NCBI RefSeq assembly: GCF_000403785.1
Contig: NZ_APHJ01000054.1
Span: forward strand, 124,001-188,000
DNA length: 64,000 bases
Source of the DNA: Gillisia sp. CAL575
Lineage (GTDB): Bacteria; Bacteroidota; Bacteroidia; Flavobacteriales; Flavobacteriaceae
Direction: 5' to 3'
This document shows positions 25,476 through 33,868 of this stretch, in pieces. Every line of letters starts with the position of its first letter. Within the stretch, counting starts at the first letter, position 1. Made by a program: the position numbers and the translations under genes. The notes beneath the pieces are model-generated. The model saw only the letters and a program-made list of their open reading frames with translations, was not told the origin of the DNA and searched no databases.

Positions 25476-25637
25476 TTAGGCATTAACCCAGAAACCTTTT
25501 TCGGGATTAAACTGTGTTTTCTTGCCCTTTTTATCGTTGACCATCTCATGCTCTCTAGTCACCAAATTTTTCCTTACCAAAATAAAAGTGACTACAGCGA
25601 CAACAATTCCAATAACTATATAAATGGCAATATCCAT
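25476..25637 (-). CDS. Small single-pass membrane protein (53 aa)
   Basis: Short frame on the minus strand starting MDIAIYIVIGIVVAVVTFIL. One N-terminal transmembrane helix is followed by a charged cytoplasmic tail, VRKNLVTREHEMVNDKKGKK, ending NPEKGFWVNA. The clean helix-then-basic-tail layout and the absence of internal stops favour a real protein over the overlapping plus-strand frame at 25395-25688. No family recognised; it resembles the many short membrane proteins of Flavobacteria. Confidence 0.65.
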   Translation of the reverse strand: MDIAIYIVIGIVVAVVTFILVRKNLVTREHEMVNDKKGKKTQFNPEKGFWVNA

Positions 25638-25840
25638 GAGTGTTATTTTAAGATTGATTATTATTTCAATACTCAGATAGAATATTGACTTATTTATTTA
25701 AATCAGCCAAGAGCTACCTGCCTAACAGAACAGTATAAATTTAATCTTTAAGCTTAAAGAAGCCATTGTATTAAGAGTTTTTTAAATTTATATATCTAGA
25801 ATTTGTTTCTTTATCTAGTCTAACTCACTTAGAAAAGAGT

Positions 25841-26518
25841 TTACGAACCATCATCAGTAATAACTTCGGTAAAAAAATTATTAAGAGGCTGCATAGTTTT
25901 CCAATAGTCCATTACTACCGAATCTAAATTATTAATGGTAATCATTTCTGGTGGTAAGGTAGTACCATAATAAAACTGTTTATTGGCAATAAGTGGTTCA
26001 ACTTTATACGCTTCCTGAAACTCTTTTGGAATCCGCTTATTAACCGCTCCCTTCACTGTACCCAATTTCTCTTTGAAATCTTCATTCTCTATCAAAGCTC
26101 GAAATGCCTTTGGATCTGCACTTATTTTAGATCTTATTTTACGAAGCTGTACTATAGATGGTTTATAACAGCGGCCCATAATAGTAATATTCTCTGGTGA
26201 TAATCTTAAATATACGCCAGGTAGACTTTTATCTTTTCTTCCATTTTTAGTTATTGCTGCAGAAGAAAATAATTTATAAGAAGATTTGTCTTTAGAGAAC
26301 CTAACATCTCTATGTAGCCTAAAAATACACTCTTTTGTAGTAGTTCTATAGTTAGGATCCAATTGGCTGATTTCTGATATTATTTTGCCTATGAAAGATA
26401 CAAATGGTTCTTTTACACTATTCTCATAGCGTGACTTGTTAGCATGGAACCATTCCGTGTTATTATTTATCGCCAGCTCCTTAAAAAACTGCGAAAAGTC
26501 TTCAGTAAAATACTTCAT
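25841..26518 (-). CDS. DUF2461 family protein
   Basis: Cytosolic protein of the DUF2461 family (225 aa, usual length). The signature segments are present: DFSQFFKELAINNNTEWFHANKSRYE at the start, then RLHRDVRFSKDKSSYK (about 68-83), GVYLRLSPEN and MGRCYKPSIVQLRKIR. It ends with DYWKTMQPLNNFF. The family is widespread in bacteria and some fungi without a known reaction. Monocistronic; the gap up to the divergent SDR gene is about 430 bp. Confidence 0.88.
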   Translation of the reverse strand: MKYFTEDFSQFFKELAINNNTEWFHANKSRYENSVKEPFVSFIGKIISEISQLDPNYRTTTKECIFRLHRDVRFSKDKSSYKLFSSAAITKNGRKDKSLPGVYLRLSPENITIMGRCYKPSIVQLRKIRSKISADPKAFRALIENEDFKEKLGTVKGAVNKRIPKEFQEAYKVEPLIANKQFYYGTTLPPEMITINNLDSVVMDYWKTMQPLNNFFTEVITDDGS

Positions 26519-26944
26519 ATTATAAATTAAGATTTTTGAGAAAATCGTTTCTTAGCTGATTAGTAATAAATCGATTGAGGATTATTAAATTAATCACTAC
26601 GTGTCAATTCAAAAAAGTGCAACCTATCTATCTGAATAGCTCATCGATAATAGACCAATGGAACCAACCTCCGATTCATTTCTCTCGCTCCTTTTGAAAG
26701 TGTCAATTATAAATTCCCCATTTTCAAAGCTAGCTGAAAATTCATCTAATAATTTGTGTAAACTTAATTAGATAAAACATTAAGTAAAAACTGCTGATGA
26801 TTTTAAGTTGAATTTAAGAGTATAAATTGACGTAGATCAATCAAACGGGTTAAACTAATCCTAATCTCTAATACCACTACTTTAAAGCCTTTAATAAGCC
26901 ATAAATTTGCATAGAATTAAAAATTAAATTAAAAACATACAGAT
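26519..26944. promoter_or_regulatory. Divergent intergenic region with an SDR promoter
   Basis: No gene is visible. A TAAATTTG box at 26902-26909 fits the Bacteroidota -7 consensus and lies 36 bp before the ATG at 26945. The rest is AT-rich with no obvious repeats. Confidence 0.5.
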
Positions 26945-27688
26945 ATGGAAAATAATATAAAAGGAAAAGTTGTTGTAATTACTGGAGCAAGTAGTGGTTT
27001 GGGAGAGACAACAGCAAGACATTTAGCAAGCAAAGGAGCCTCTGTAGTTTTAGGAGCTCGTAGAATAGAGAATTTAGAAAAAATCGCAAAAGAAATCCGA
27101 GAGAATGGCGGTAAAGTTGAAGTTCTAAAAACCGATGTTACAAAACCTGAGGATGTAAAAGCTTTAGTTGACAAAGCTGTTTCTGCTTTTGGTAAAATAG
27201 ATGTATTAATTAATAATGCTGGATTAATGGCAATTGCTCCTCTTTCTGAAACTAAAGTTGAAGAATGGGATAAAATGATTGACATTAATATTAAAGGAGT
27301 GCTTTACGGAATTGCGGCCGTATTACCTATATTCCAAAATCAATCTTCTGGACATATAATAAATTTATCTTCTGTTGCAGGAATTAAAGTTTTTAGCCCA
27401 GGTGGAACTGTTTATAGCGGAACAAAATATGCTGTTAGAGCAATAACCGAAGGACTAAGACATGAAGTAGGTGGAGCTATTAGAACTACTTCTATAGAAC
27501 CGGGAGCTATTGATTCTGAATTAAAACATGGAAGTTCTCATGAAGAAAGTTCTGAACATGTTAAAGAATTTTACAAACAAGCTATTCCTTCTGATTCTAT
27601 TGCTCGTGCAATTGCATATGCAATTGAGCAACCAGATGATGTAGATGTAAATGAAATTGTAATTAGACCTACTGTACAAGAATTCTAG
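26945..27688 (+). CDS. Classical SDR-family NAD(P)-dependent oxidoreductase (YdfG-like)
   Basis: Cytosolic short-chain dehydrogenase of 247 aa. The cofactor motif TGASSGLG lies near residue 13, NNAG near 92, the catalytic Ser in NLSSVAG, and the YSGTK motif supplies Tyr and Lys. An Arg right after the second strand (GARRIENL) suggests NADP(H). C-terminal RATAYAIEQPDDVDVNEI-type sequence resembles the serine/3-hydroxy acid dehydrogenase group (YdfG). It has its own promoter and is closed by a very strong hairpin at 27698-27756. Substrate unresolved. Confidence 0.88.
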   Translation: MENNIKGKVVVITGASSGLGETTARHLASKGASVVLGARRIENLEKIAKEIRENGGKVEVLKTDVTKPEDVKALVDKAVSAFGKIDVLINNAGLMAIAPLSETKVEEWDKMIDINIKGVLYGIAAVLPIFQNQSSGHIINLSSVAGIKVFSPGGTVYSGTKYAVRAITEGLRHEVGGAIRTTSIEPGAIDSELKHGSSHEESSEHVKEFYKQAIPSDSIARAIAYAIEQPDDVDVNEIVIRPTVQEF

Positions 27689-27697
27689 ATAGCAATT

Positions 27698-27756
27698 ATA
27701 TTAAAAGTAAAAGGGTTTAAGGAACTTAGTTCTTTAAACCCTTTTACTTTTAATAT
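27698..27756. terminator. Bidirectional terminator with a 23-bp perfect stem
   Basis: 27698-27720 is the exact reverse complement of 27734-27756, with GAAC/GTTC extending the stem into the loop. The A-rich and T-rich flanks serve both the SDR gene (plus) and msrA (minus), which converge here. Confidence 0.9.
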
Positions 27757-27776
27757 AGGATAGATCTTTCGGATCT

Positions 27777-28283
27777 TTAATTTTTACAAGTGGATTTAAT
27801 GTTTTCAGAAAATTGCTCCAGTAAGACATTTAGTTTTGGAGCTATAAATGTTTTACAAAAAGGTTTTTGAGGATCTTTGAGGTAGTAGTTATGAAGTTCT
27901 TCTCTAGAGGCTTTAAATTCTCTAAAGGAAAAAATTTGTGTTATTAACTGATTATTAAATTCTGGCTGAAAATTCTCTAAGATCTTCTTAGCTTCTGCTT
28001 TTTGAATTTCGGAATAGGTGTACACTGCAGATCTATATTTTTCCCGCATGCTATGCATGGATTTACTTTGATGGGTATAAAGATGAATTTCTATAAGTCG
28101 TTTTAGAGGTATGACATCTGAATTAAAGTGAACTATTACAGCTTCAGAAAAACTTGAATTATCAGCATGAGATGCGACATAGCCCTGCTCTACTTTTTTC
28201 ACCCCTAGTAAGGATTGAAATACTGCTTCAGTACACCAATGGCATCCGCCACCTAATGCAATTTTTTTAAAGTTATTTAACAT
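27777..28283 (-). CDS. msrA: Peptide-methionine (S)-S-oxide reductase
   Basis: Repairs oxidised methionine in proteins. From the ATG at 28283 the protein is 168 aa, normal for MsrA. The catalytic Cys lies in ALGGGCHWCTEAVF (C14; the family usually has GCFWC). MREKYRSAVYT is the other signature, and C-terminal Cys residues (FCKTF, STCKN) may resolve the sulfenic acid. A TTG at 28352 opens a longer frame that overlaps the transporter gene and lacks homology to the family, so it is rejected. It follows the EamA gene on the same strand. Confidence 0.92.
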   Translation of the reverse strand: MLNNFKKIALGGGCHWCTEAVFQSLLGVKKVEQGYVASHADNSSFSEAVIVHFNSDVIPLKRLIEIHLYTHQSKSMHSMREKYRSAVYTYSEIQKAEAKKILENFQPEFNNQLITQIFSFREFKASREELHNYYLKDPQKPFCKTFIAPKLNVLLEQFSENIKSTCKN

Positions 28284-28338
28284 ATAAAATAAGCTAATAG
28301 ATTCAAGAAAAATAAACAAATTTATTAGAATGCTTATC

Positions 28339-29286
28339 TTATTCAATCTCAACTTTCTTCGGCCTTAACCTCCCTTTGAATCTGGATAAAAGAATTAATT
28401 TCTTCTTAGTATTTATAAAATAGACTCCGGTTAAAAGAACAATGGCAGCGATTGATGATTGCATGGTAATTTGTTCATTCAAAAAATACCAGCCTAAACT
28501 CATCGCAATGATTGGGTTCACATAAGTAGAGGTTGCAACTTTCTCTGGAGATACTGCTTTTAATAAATAGTTGAAAGAGGTAAAAGCAACAATACTTCCA
28601 AATAATATTAAAAGGATCATAGAAATCTGTACTTCTCCGCTCCAGGTTGTAGGAAGAGACCAAGATTCTCCAAAAGCGAAGCTTCCAAGCATCAGCATAA
28701 TACCACCAGAAATCATTTGATAGCCGGTATTCACAAAATAATTAGCTGGCAGATCGGCCTTACTAACAAAAATGCTTCCATAGGCCCAGCTTACCAAACA
28801 AATAAAGATCATTCCCATTCCAATAATAGAATCCGAATCACTTATTATTTGCTTCTGACTTACTAAAAGATACATTCCTATAATGCCTAGGCCTACCCCA
28901 ATTAGAGACATAGTCTTTATTTTTTTACCATCTATTACACGTAAGAGGAACAACACTATTAGAGGTTGAGCGGAAATCTCCAATGCTGCAAATCCGCTGT
29001 CTACAAATCTTAGAGCCCATACCACGATCCCATTTCCAAAAGTAAGGAATAGAAAGCCTGCAATAATAGTATTTTTAAGCTGCGTTTTGGTAATGGAAAT
29101 TTTTATTCCTAAGAACTTACAAAGTATAAAAATTAAAACACCAGCAGTTATAAACCGTATAGCTGCGAGCATAAATGGAGCTAACTCACTCACGGCAATT
29201 TTATTTAAAAGATATGTAGAGCCCCAGATTACATAAATGGAGAAAAATGCGAGTACAATTAGTAATTTATTTGGAGTTTTCTCCAT
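28339..29286 (-). CDS. EamA/DMT-family transporter
   Basis: Inner-membrane drug/metabolite-type transporter with ten predicted helices in two EamA repeats (315 aa). IYVIWGSTYLLNKIAV and PFMLAAIRFITAGVLIF mark repeat 1; ISMILLILFGSIVAFTSFNYLLK and VSPEKVATSTYVNPIIAMSLGWYFLNE mark repeat 2. The latter is the usual family signature. Substrate unknown. A TAATTTTG promoter box lies 25 bp upstream at 29311-29318. The msrA gene follows on the same strand after 55 bp and may be co-transcribed. Confidence 0.9.
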   Translation of the reverse strand: MEKTPNKLLIVLAFFSIYVIWGSTYLLNKIAVSELAPFMLAAIRFITAGVLIFILCKFLGIKISITKTQLKNTIIAGFLFLTFGNGIVVWALRFVDSGFAALEISAQPLIVLFLLRVIDGKKIKTMSLIGVGLGIIGMYLLVSQKQIISDSDSIIGMGMIFICLVSWAYGSIFVSKADLPANYFVNTGYQMISGGIMLMLGSFAFGESWSLPTTWSGEVQISMILLILFGSIVAFTSFNYLLKAVSPEKVATSTYVNPIIAMSLGWYFLNEQITMQSSIAAIVLLTGVYFINTKKKLILLSRFKGRLRPKKVEIE

Positions 29287-29310
29287 GGATTTCCTTTTTT
29301 AAATAAAGTT

Positions 29311-29318
29311 CAAAATTA
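29311..29318 (-). promoter_or_regulatory. -7 box for the EamA transporter
   Basis: Minus-strand TAATTTTG matches TAnnTTTG and lies 25 bp upstream of the ATG at 29286. Confidence 0.45.
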
Positions 29319-29534
29319 AGCAATAACTGCATCTCGGCATTTAAATTAATCTTTGATTTTAGAGCGATTATTTAGTTATACTCATTATTCATTAATCAGT
29401 TTTATTTTCAATGATTTATCACCAACTGTTCTTAAGCTGTTAAGGCTTAATTAACAATACTTTATATGAACTTTATTAAAATTAAAAATTTATCTCTTTA
29501 ATTTTATTAATCTAATAATCAATCAGAATATATT

Positions 29535-29747
29535 ATGGCTGAAATAAAGATCACCAAAAAATCACCTGTATGGCCTTGGATTCTTCTTGTGTTAATTATA
29601 ATTGGAGGACTATTTTTCTTATTCTTTTATGGAAATACAGATGAAGATGAATTTACAGACGATAATGAAACAGAGTTTGAAGAAGTAACTTCTACTAATC
29701 TTCAGTATAATAACTTAGTTTCTTTAGAAATTTCCGAAGAGGCTTAG
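29535..29747 (+). CDS. Small membrane protein with an acidic tail
   Basis: Seventy-residue protein. A short basic N-terminus (MAEIKITKKSPVWP) leads into one transmembrane helix (WILLVLIIIGGLFFLFFYG), then a strongly acidic segment (DEDEFTDDNETEFEEV). The polarity suggests the tail faces outward. No family recognised. It lies 157 bp before the PRC-barrel gene on the same strand, a pairing reminiscent of envelope stress genes in Flavobacteria, though this is only suggestive. Confidence 0.7.
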   Translation: MAEIKITKKSPVWPWILLVLIIIGGLFFLFFYGNTDEDEFTDDNETEFEEVTSTNLQYNNLVSLEISEEA

Positions 29748-29904
29748 ATATTATTTAGAGTATTAACTCTAATATATGGGCAATTATTAAAGCTATTCTA
29801 GTTTTTATTCAAATCTAAATTGAATAGTTATATAGTATCATCATTAGATTAAAATTTCCTACTGACAACTTAAAAAGTATTCATTACTATAAAAAATTTA
29901 TATT

Positions 29905-30720
29905 ATGAAAGAACATAAAAAACATTTGTATTACCTCAATGAATTATCAGATTATAAAGTAGACAGTCATTACGCAGATGTCCGCGGATGGCCAGTGAAA
30001 GACAATGATAACAGAGTTATTGGAAAGGTTGACAACCTTTTGGTAAATAAAAACTCAATGAAGGTTGTCTATCTGGATGTAGAAGTAGATAACACAATTA
30101 TAGATGCAAATTACGATCCATACAGTAAATCTCCAAATTCAGATGTTCGTGAGTTTGTGAATAAGGAAGGAGAAAATCACATAATTGTGCCAATTGGAAT
30201 GGTACACATTCATGAAGACAAAAAATATGTACATACCCAAAGTATAGATCATCAAACTTTTGCAGAAACAAAACGCTTTAGAACAGGAGATAATGTAGAT
30301 AGGGATTATGAAGTAGCCGTTATGGATAGTTATAATCGGGACAGAGATAGACATGGAGTTCAGCATACCAGCGAGGATACCCATAACCACAAAGAATCTC
30401 CATATCGTGCAGATAGGGAAGCAGATCCTGTTCAAAAAGACATGAACACAGATGCAGAATGGAGTGAGGAACGCCGCAAATTAGAATTGGAGCGTCATAA
30501 ACTAAAAGAGGAAAGATTAAAATTAGAAGAGGAACGTCGAAAACTCGAAACTGAAAGAAATAAAAGAGAAAATCTTGATCATAACAGGGACAACAGTAAT
30601 GATGCTTCTATTTTTGATACCGATGGTGCTAGAAGATACTCATCTGATAATGACTACCCATCTGATGACAGCTTTTATGACCGGGGAGAATTTGATGGAG
30701 TAAATTATAGAAACAGTTAA
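29905..30720 (+). CDS. PRC-barrel domain protein with charged coiled-coil C-terminus
   Basis: Soluble protein of 271 aa. Residues about 26-115 are a PRC-barrel (VRGWPVKDNDNRVIGKVDNL, KVVYLDVEVDN, IIVPIGMVHIHEDKK). The middle is low-complexity, rich in Asp, Arg and His. Residues about 190-225 form an (E/K/R/L)-rich heptad coil built on a repeated ERRKLE/ERLKLEEE unit. PRC-barrels occur in RNA-processing and stress proteins; similar YsnF/stress-type proteins occur in Bacteroidota and Deinococcus. No signal peptide. Function inferred only at domain level. Confidence 0.8.
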   Translation: MKEHKKHLYYLNELSDYKVDSHYADVRGWPVKDNDNRVIGKVDNLLVNKNSMKVVYLDVEVDNTIIDANYDPYSKSPNSDVREFVNKEGENHIIVPIGMVHIHEDKKYVHTQSIDHQTFAETKRFRTGDNVDRDYEVAVMDSYNRDRDRHGVQHTSEDTHNHKESPYRADREADPVQKDMNTDAEWSEERRKLELERHKLKEERLKLEEERRKLETERNKRENLDHNRDNSNDASIFDTDGARRYSSDNDYPSDDSFYDRGEFDGVNYRNS

Positions 30721-30808
30721 AATTTAATGATTTAGAGATAGTTAACTTATTGAAATATTTATGAATAGGTTTCAATTTATTTCGAATTAAATAATTTATG
30801 ATATAATC

Positions 30809-30858
30809 CAAAAAGGGAAATAACTACCAATTAATATTGATAGTCATTTCCCTTTTTA
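30809..30858. terminator. Bidirectional terminator between the PRC-barrel and ArsC-like genes
   Basis: AAAAAGGGAAAT pairs perfectly with ATTTCCCTTTTT, with ACT/AGT extending the stem across one mismatch. It lies between two convergent genes ending at 30720 and 30875. Confidence 0.85.
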
Positions 30859-30874
30859 TGCTACTTGAGCAAAC

Positions 30875-31483
30875 TTATATTTCAGAAAAAACATACTTCA
30901 TTTCAGTTGCAATTTGCAAACTTCTTTGCATATAAATCCTTTGCTTTTCCAAAGTCCCATCTGAAGATTTTGGGTCTTCATAGGTGATTGGAATCCGTGT
31001 TTCTGCTCCCTCAATAAATGGACAATTCTCATCGGCATCAGAGCATGTGAGAATAGCAGCAAAATTAGATATCGGATTTATTTCAGAATCAAAAGTCTTT
31101 GAGAATCCCGTAATTGGTGGCGCATTATCTGAATACTTAATACTGTATATTGGATTTGTATCGTTAGAAGTTGCTTTTACAATAAAACCAGATCGCTTTA
31201 AGGTTTCAACAACCATAGGATAAAGCGCAGTAGCCTCTGTCCCACCCGAATAACAAAATACATTATCTACGTTAAAAAATTTCGCAATTGCCTGCGCCCA
31301 AACTTGAGAAAAATGACTTCTTCTAGAATTATGAGTACAAATGAAATTTAAACTAATCTCACTTTCTTTATTTTCCTTGGATCGTATATAATTTATCAAA
31401 GGTTTTAATACTTGCTTACGATCCTGAGTGATAGATGTAGTATCCAAGGAATTAATAACAGATTCAATTTTGGGTAGTATCAT
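30875..31483 (-). CDS. Arsenate reductase-like low-molecular-weight phosphatase (thioredoxin-linked ArsC type)
   Basis: Cytosolic protein of the LMW-phosphatase/ArsC family. The P-loop CTHNSRRS (C49-S56) is the anion-binding nucleophile loop. Two further Cys in TCSDADENCPF (C147, C154) match the CxxxxxxC redox pair of thioredoxin-coupled ArsC. The 40-residue N-terminal extension is usual for the Bacteroidota form. It is third in an operon after an ArsR regulator (32050-32382) and a DUF6428 gene (31531-32004), the standard flavobacterial ars order. The Acr3 pump normally found with it is not in this window. Confidence 0.88.
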   Translation of the reverse strand: MILPKIESVINSLDTTSITQDRKQVLKPLINYIRSKENKESEISLNFICTHNSRRSHFSQVWAQAIAKFFNVDNVFCYSGGTEATALYPMVVETLKRSGFIVKATSNDTNPIYSIKYSDNAPPITGFSKTFDSEINPISNFAAILTCSDADENCPFIEGAETRIPITYEDPKSSDGTLEKQRIYMQRSLQIATEMKYVFSEI

Positions 31484-31530
31484 TTTATTATTTAAATAAG
31501 TAGTAAGGCATGTAAATATCTAGTGACAGG

Positions 31531-32004
31531 CTAACAACAACCAGATCCTGGGGCACATGAATTTCCTTCTTCTTTATTTATAAAAGATAAATTTACCTTA
31601 GTTTTTTCAGCAGGAATTCCGCATTTATCCTTAGCAAGGCAGTCGGTTAATTTATTGGTTAGTAGAAAGCTTTCACCTTTAAAATCCAAACCGTATTTTC
31701 CAATTGTCTCACCTTGGTACTCCACTTCAATCTCCAGATCTTCCATCTCAAGTATTTTTTCTGAAAGCTCAATAATACTCACTAATTTTTCTGGATTTAG
31801 TCTGTGATCGTAATCATCTGCCTCCCAAAGCTGAAAATTAGCCACCTCTTCTTTTCTTAAAGTTCCGCCGCAGTCAATAAAGTGTTTAGAAACTTTTCCA
31901 ACTTCTGTAACATGAAAATGACGAGGTACTAATGAGCCATCTGGTAGTTCAAAGGCTATAGTTTCTAAACTGTTAAGTAATTTTTTTATTTCTGATAGTT
32001 TCAT
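31531..32004 (-). CDS. DUF6428 family protein
   Basis: Soluble protein of 157 aa typical of arsenic-type operons of Bacteroidota. Recognisable segments are LPDGSLVPRHFHVTEVGKV, HFIDCGGTLR and FQLWEADDYDHRLNPEKL. The C-terminus is Cys-rich (CLAKDKCGIP and NSCAPGSGCC), suggesting metal or metalloid binding. It lies 45 bp downstream of the arsR-like gene and 47 bp upstream of the arsC-like gene. Function unknown; arsenic handling is inferred from the neighbours. Confidence 0.85.
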   Translation of the reverse strand: MKLSEIKKLLNSLETIAFELPDGSLVPRHFHVTEVGKVSKHFIDCGGTLRKEEVANFQLWEADDYDHRLNPEKLVSIIELSEKILEMEDLEIEVEYQGETIGKYGLDFKGESFLLTNKLTDCLAKDKCGIPAEKTKVNLSFINKEEGNSCAPGSGCC

Positions 32005-32049
32005 TATTCTAATATTTTAAATTCTTAATTCATCAAGCAGTTGACTTTA

Positions 32050-32382
32050 CTATTTACAGGTATTATTACTATTTGGTTGTAGCTCCAAAAAATCTCTAAA
32101 TAATTGTAGAGACTCATTCCATTTATCTTCATTAATGCAATAACATACACTTGTTCCTTCTACATTTCCTTTTATAAGTCCTAAGTTTTTAAGCTCTTTT
32201 AAATGTTGAGAAATCGTAGGTTGTGCTAGGCCAATTTCCTGAACAAGATCTCCACAAATACATTTTTGGATTTTAAATAGATGTTGTAAAATAGCAACTC
32301 TAGCAGGATGTCCAAAAGCCTTAGCAATTAAGGCGACCTTGTTTTGTTGTTCTGTAAAGATTTCTGTTTTAGTAATTCCCAT
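32050..32382 (-). CDS. ArsR/SmtB-family metalloregulator
   Basis: Winged-helix repressor of 110 aa with FGHPARVAILQHL and the recognition helix AQPTISQHLKELKNLGLIKG. A CICGDLV segment (C41, C43) occupies the helix where ArsR proteins bind As(III)/Sb(III), and other Cys lie at C89-C91 and near the C-terminus. It is first gene of the ars-like operon, so release by metalloid would induce all three genes. An imperfect inverted repeat for self-binding is at 32399-32414. Confidence 0.9.
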   Translation of the reverse strand: MGITKTEIFTEQQNKVALIAKAFGHPARVAILQHLFKIQKCICGDLVQEIGLAQPTISQHLKELKNLGLIKGNVEGTSVCYCINEDKWNESLQLFRDFLELQPNSNNTCK

Positions 32383-32398
32383 ATAACTTTATAAGTAT

Positions 32399-32414
32399 AT
32401 AGCAATATTACGAT
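32399..32414. promoter_or_regulatory. Possible ArsR-family operator
   Basis: ATAGCAATATTACGAT is an imperfect inverted repeat centred on AATATT, 17 bp upstream of the arsR-like ATG. Position and AT-rich dyad fit ArsR/SmtB operators, but two positions of each arm mismatch. Confidence 0.4.
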
Positions 32415-32455
32415 TAATATATTTAAATGTTCCTCATTATAACAAAAAATTAAAT

Positions 32456-32824
32456 GCCTCCTATTCTCGGGATGACAATCAATAATCTAAGTAGTTATTC
32501 TGAAAGGAGTATAACGTACTGAAGAATCTCCATTCCAAAACAGATTTCTCGACTTCGCTCGAAATGACATTAGCTCATGATTTTTTTTATCTAAATCGAT
32601 TTGGAAGCTCACTACTTAGGTCAATCTGAACTTGTTTCAGATTCTAATTTTATTACTAGTTCAGATAATTATAACCCAAAATATTCGATAATATCGAGAC
32701 TCCCGAAAAATCGCCGAGATCCCTCCTATTACGGGATAACAACGTAGTCATTCTGAAAAGAGTAAACGTACTGAAGAATCTTCATGCCAAAACAGATTTC
32801 TCGACTTCGCTCGAAATGGCATTA
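32456..32824. repeat. Paired REP-like intergenic elements
   Basis: 32491-32573 and 32744-32824 are near-identical direct copies (TCTGAAARGAGTA...TTTCTCGACTTCGCTCGAAATG). Each is preceded by CCTCCTATT-CGGGAT. Each copy ends in the hairpin TCGACTTCGCTCGA. Between them (32625-32663) lies another element with TCTGAACTTGTTTCAGATTC. No coding frame was found. The layout suggests a composite of non-autonomous palindromic elements. Confidence 0.7.
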
Positions 32825-32951
32825 CTACATTATAATGATCGGATATTTATTTTATTAATCTGTGACTATAAAATTACCTCCGCCTTATATAAAACAATGC
32901 TAAATCTTTATATATCGAAATTGAAACTTATTAAAATGTACTTAAAATTAA

Positions 32952-32978
32952 AATAGCGACTCTAAATGAGTCGCTATT
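32952..32978 (-). terminator. Terminator after the fasciclin gene
   Basis: A perfect 11-bp stem, AATAGCGACTC/GAGTCGCTATT, with a 5-base loop is followed by a T-rich run on the minus strand, 20 bp beyond the stop at 32999. Confidence 0.85.
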
Positions 32979-32998
32979 AATTTATTTAAAAAATATAA

Positions 32999-33598
32999 TT
33001 AGGCTTTAGGTAACATTACTGAATTTACTACGTGTATCACTCCGTTAGATTGATTAACATCTGCAATAGTTACCATAGAAGTTCCTCCATTAGCATCTGT
33101 AATAATTACATTACTTCCTTTCATCATTGCAGTTAACATTCCACCATTAACGGTAGTAAATGTTGCTTTCCCATTTCCTTTTTTTATAGCATTTACAATA
33201 TCCTTAGAAGAATATTTGCCAGCTACTACATGGTAAGTAAGTACATTTTGCAATTTCATTTTATTTTCAGGCTCTAAAAGAGTTGCTACCGTTCCTGCTG
33301 GTAATTTATCGAAAGCTGCATTTGTTGGAGCGAATACAGTAAAAGGACCATCACCTTGTAAAGTGCTTACTAGGTCTGCAGCTTTTACAGCAGCAACCAA
33401 TGTGGTATGATCTTTAGAATTCACAGCATTTTCTACGATATTTTTAGTTGGATACATTGCTGCACCCCCAACCATCACTGTCATATCTTTAGACATATTC
33501 ATATCATCTTTCATAACTTTATCTTTAGAAGACGAACATGCTCCTAATGATAGGATAGAAACGAATAAAAAGGCTTTAAAAATGTTTGTAGTTTTCAT
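32999..33598 (-). CDS. Fasciclin-domain lipoprotein
   Basis: Secreted lipoprotein (lipobox SLGAC) with one fasciclin (FAS1) domain at about residues 55-198. H1-box-like segments are DHTTLVAAVKAADLVSTLQG and PFTVFAPTNAAFDKLPAGT; the H2-like YHVVAGKYSSKDI and the final NGVIHVVNSVMLP are also clear. FAS1 proteins mediate adhesion or matrix association. A Met-rich linker (KDKVMKDDMNMSKDMTVM) follows the lipid anchor. Monocistronic with its own terminator. Confidence 0.92.
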   Translation of the reverse strand: MKTTNIFKAFLFVSILSLGACSSSKDKVMKDDMNMSKDMTVMVGGAAMYPTKNIVENAVNSKDHTTLVAAVKAADLVSTLQGDGPFTVFAPTNAAFDKLPAGTVATLLEPENKMKLQNVLTYHVVAGKYSSKDIVNAIKKGNGKATFTTVNGGMLTAMMKGSNVIITDANGGTSMVTIADVNQSNGVIHVVNSVMLPKA

Positions 33599-33868
33599 AA
33601 TTGTTGATTTGTTATTGTTATATGTGTCTAGATAAACGCATATAAGATTGAGGCGGTTTTAAATAGGTGTCTATTTAGCCTTTCTTTAACAATCATGAAA
33701 ATTGTAATAGTCATTTATAACTGACTATCAATTTTTTATGTGATTTTATTATAGTTTGGCTTTCTCGAATTTTTTGAATATTTAAAAACGAAAGCAACTT
33801 GTAATAAATACCAACCACCTAAATTTTCTTTTAAGGTGATTTTAGGGTATAGGATGTTATATAAAATT

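Noticed and set aside
25395-25688. A 97-residue plus-strand frame
   Set aside because: It lies opposite the 53-residue membrane protein at 25476-25637, which has a convincing helix and tail; the plus frame has no such structure.
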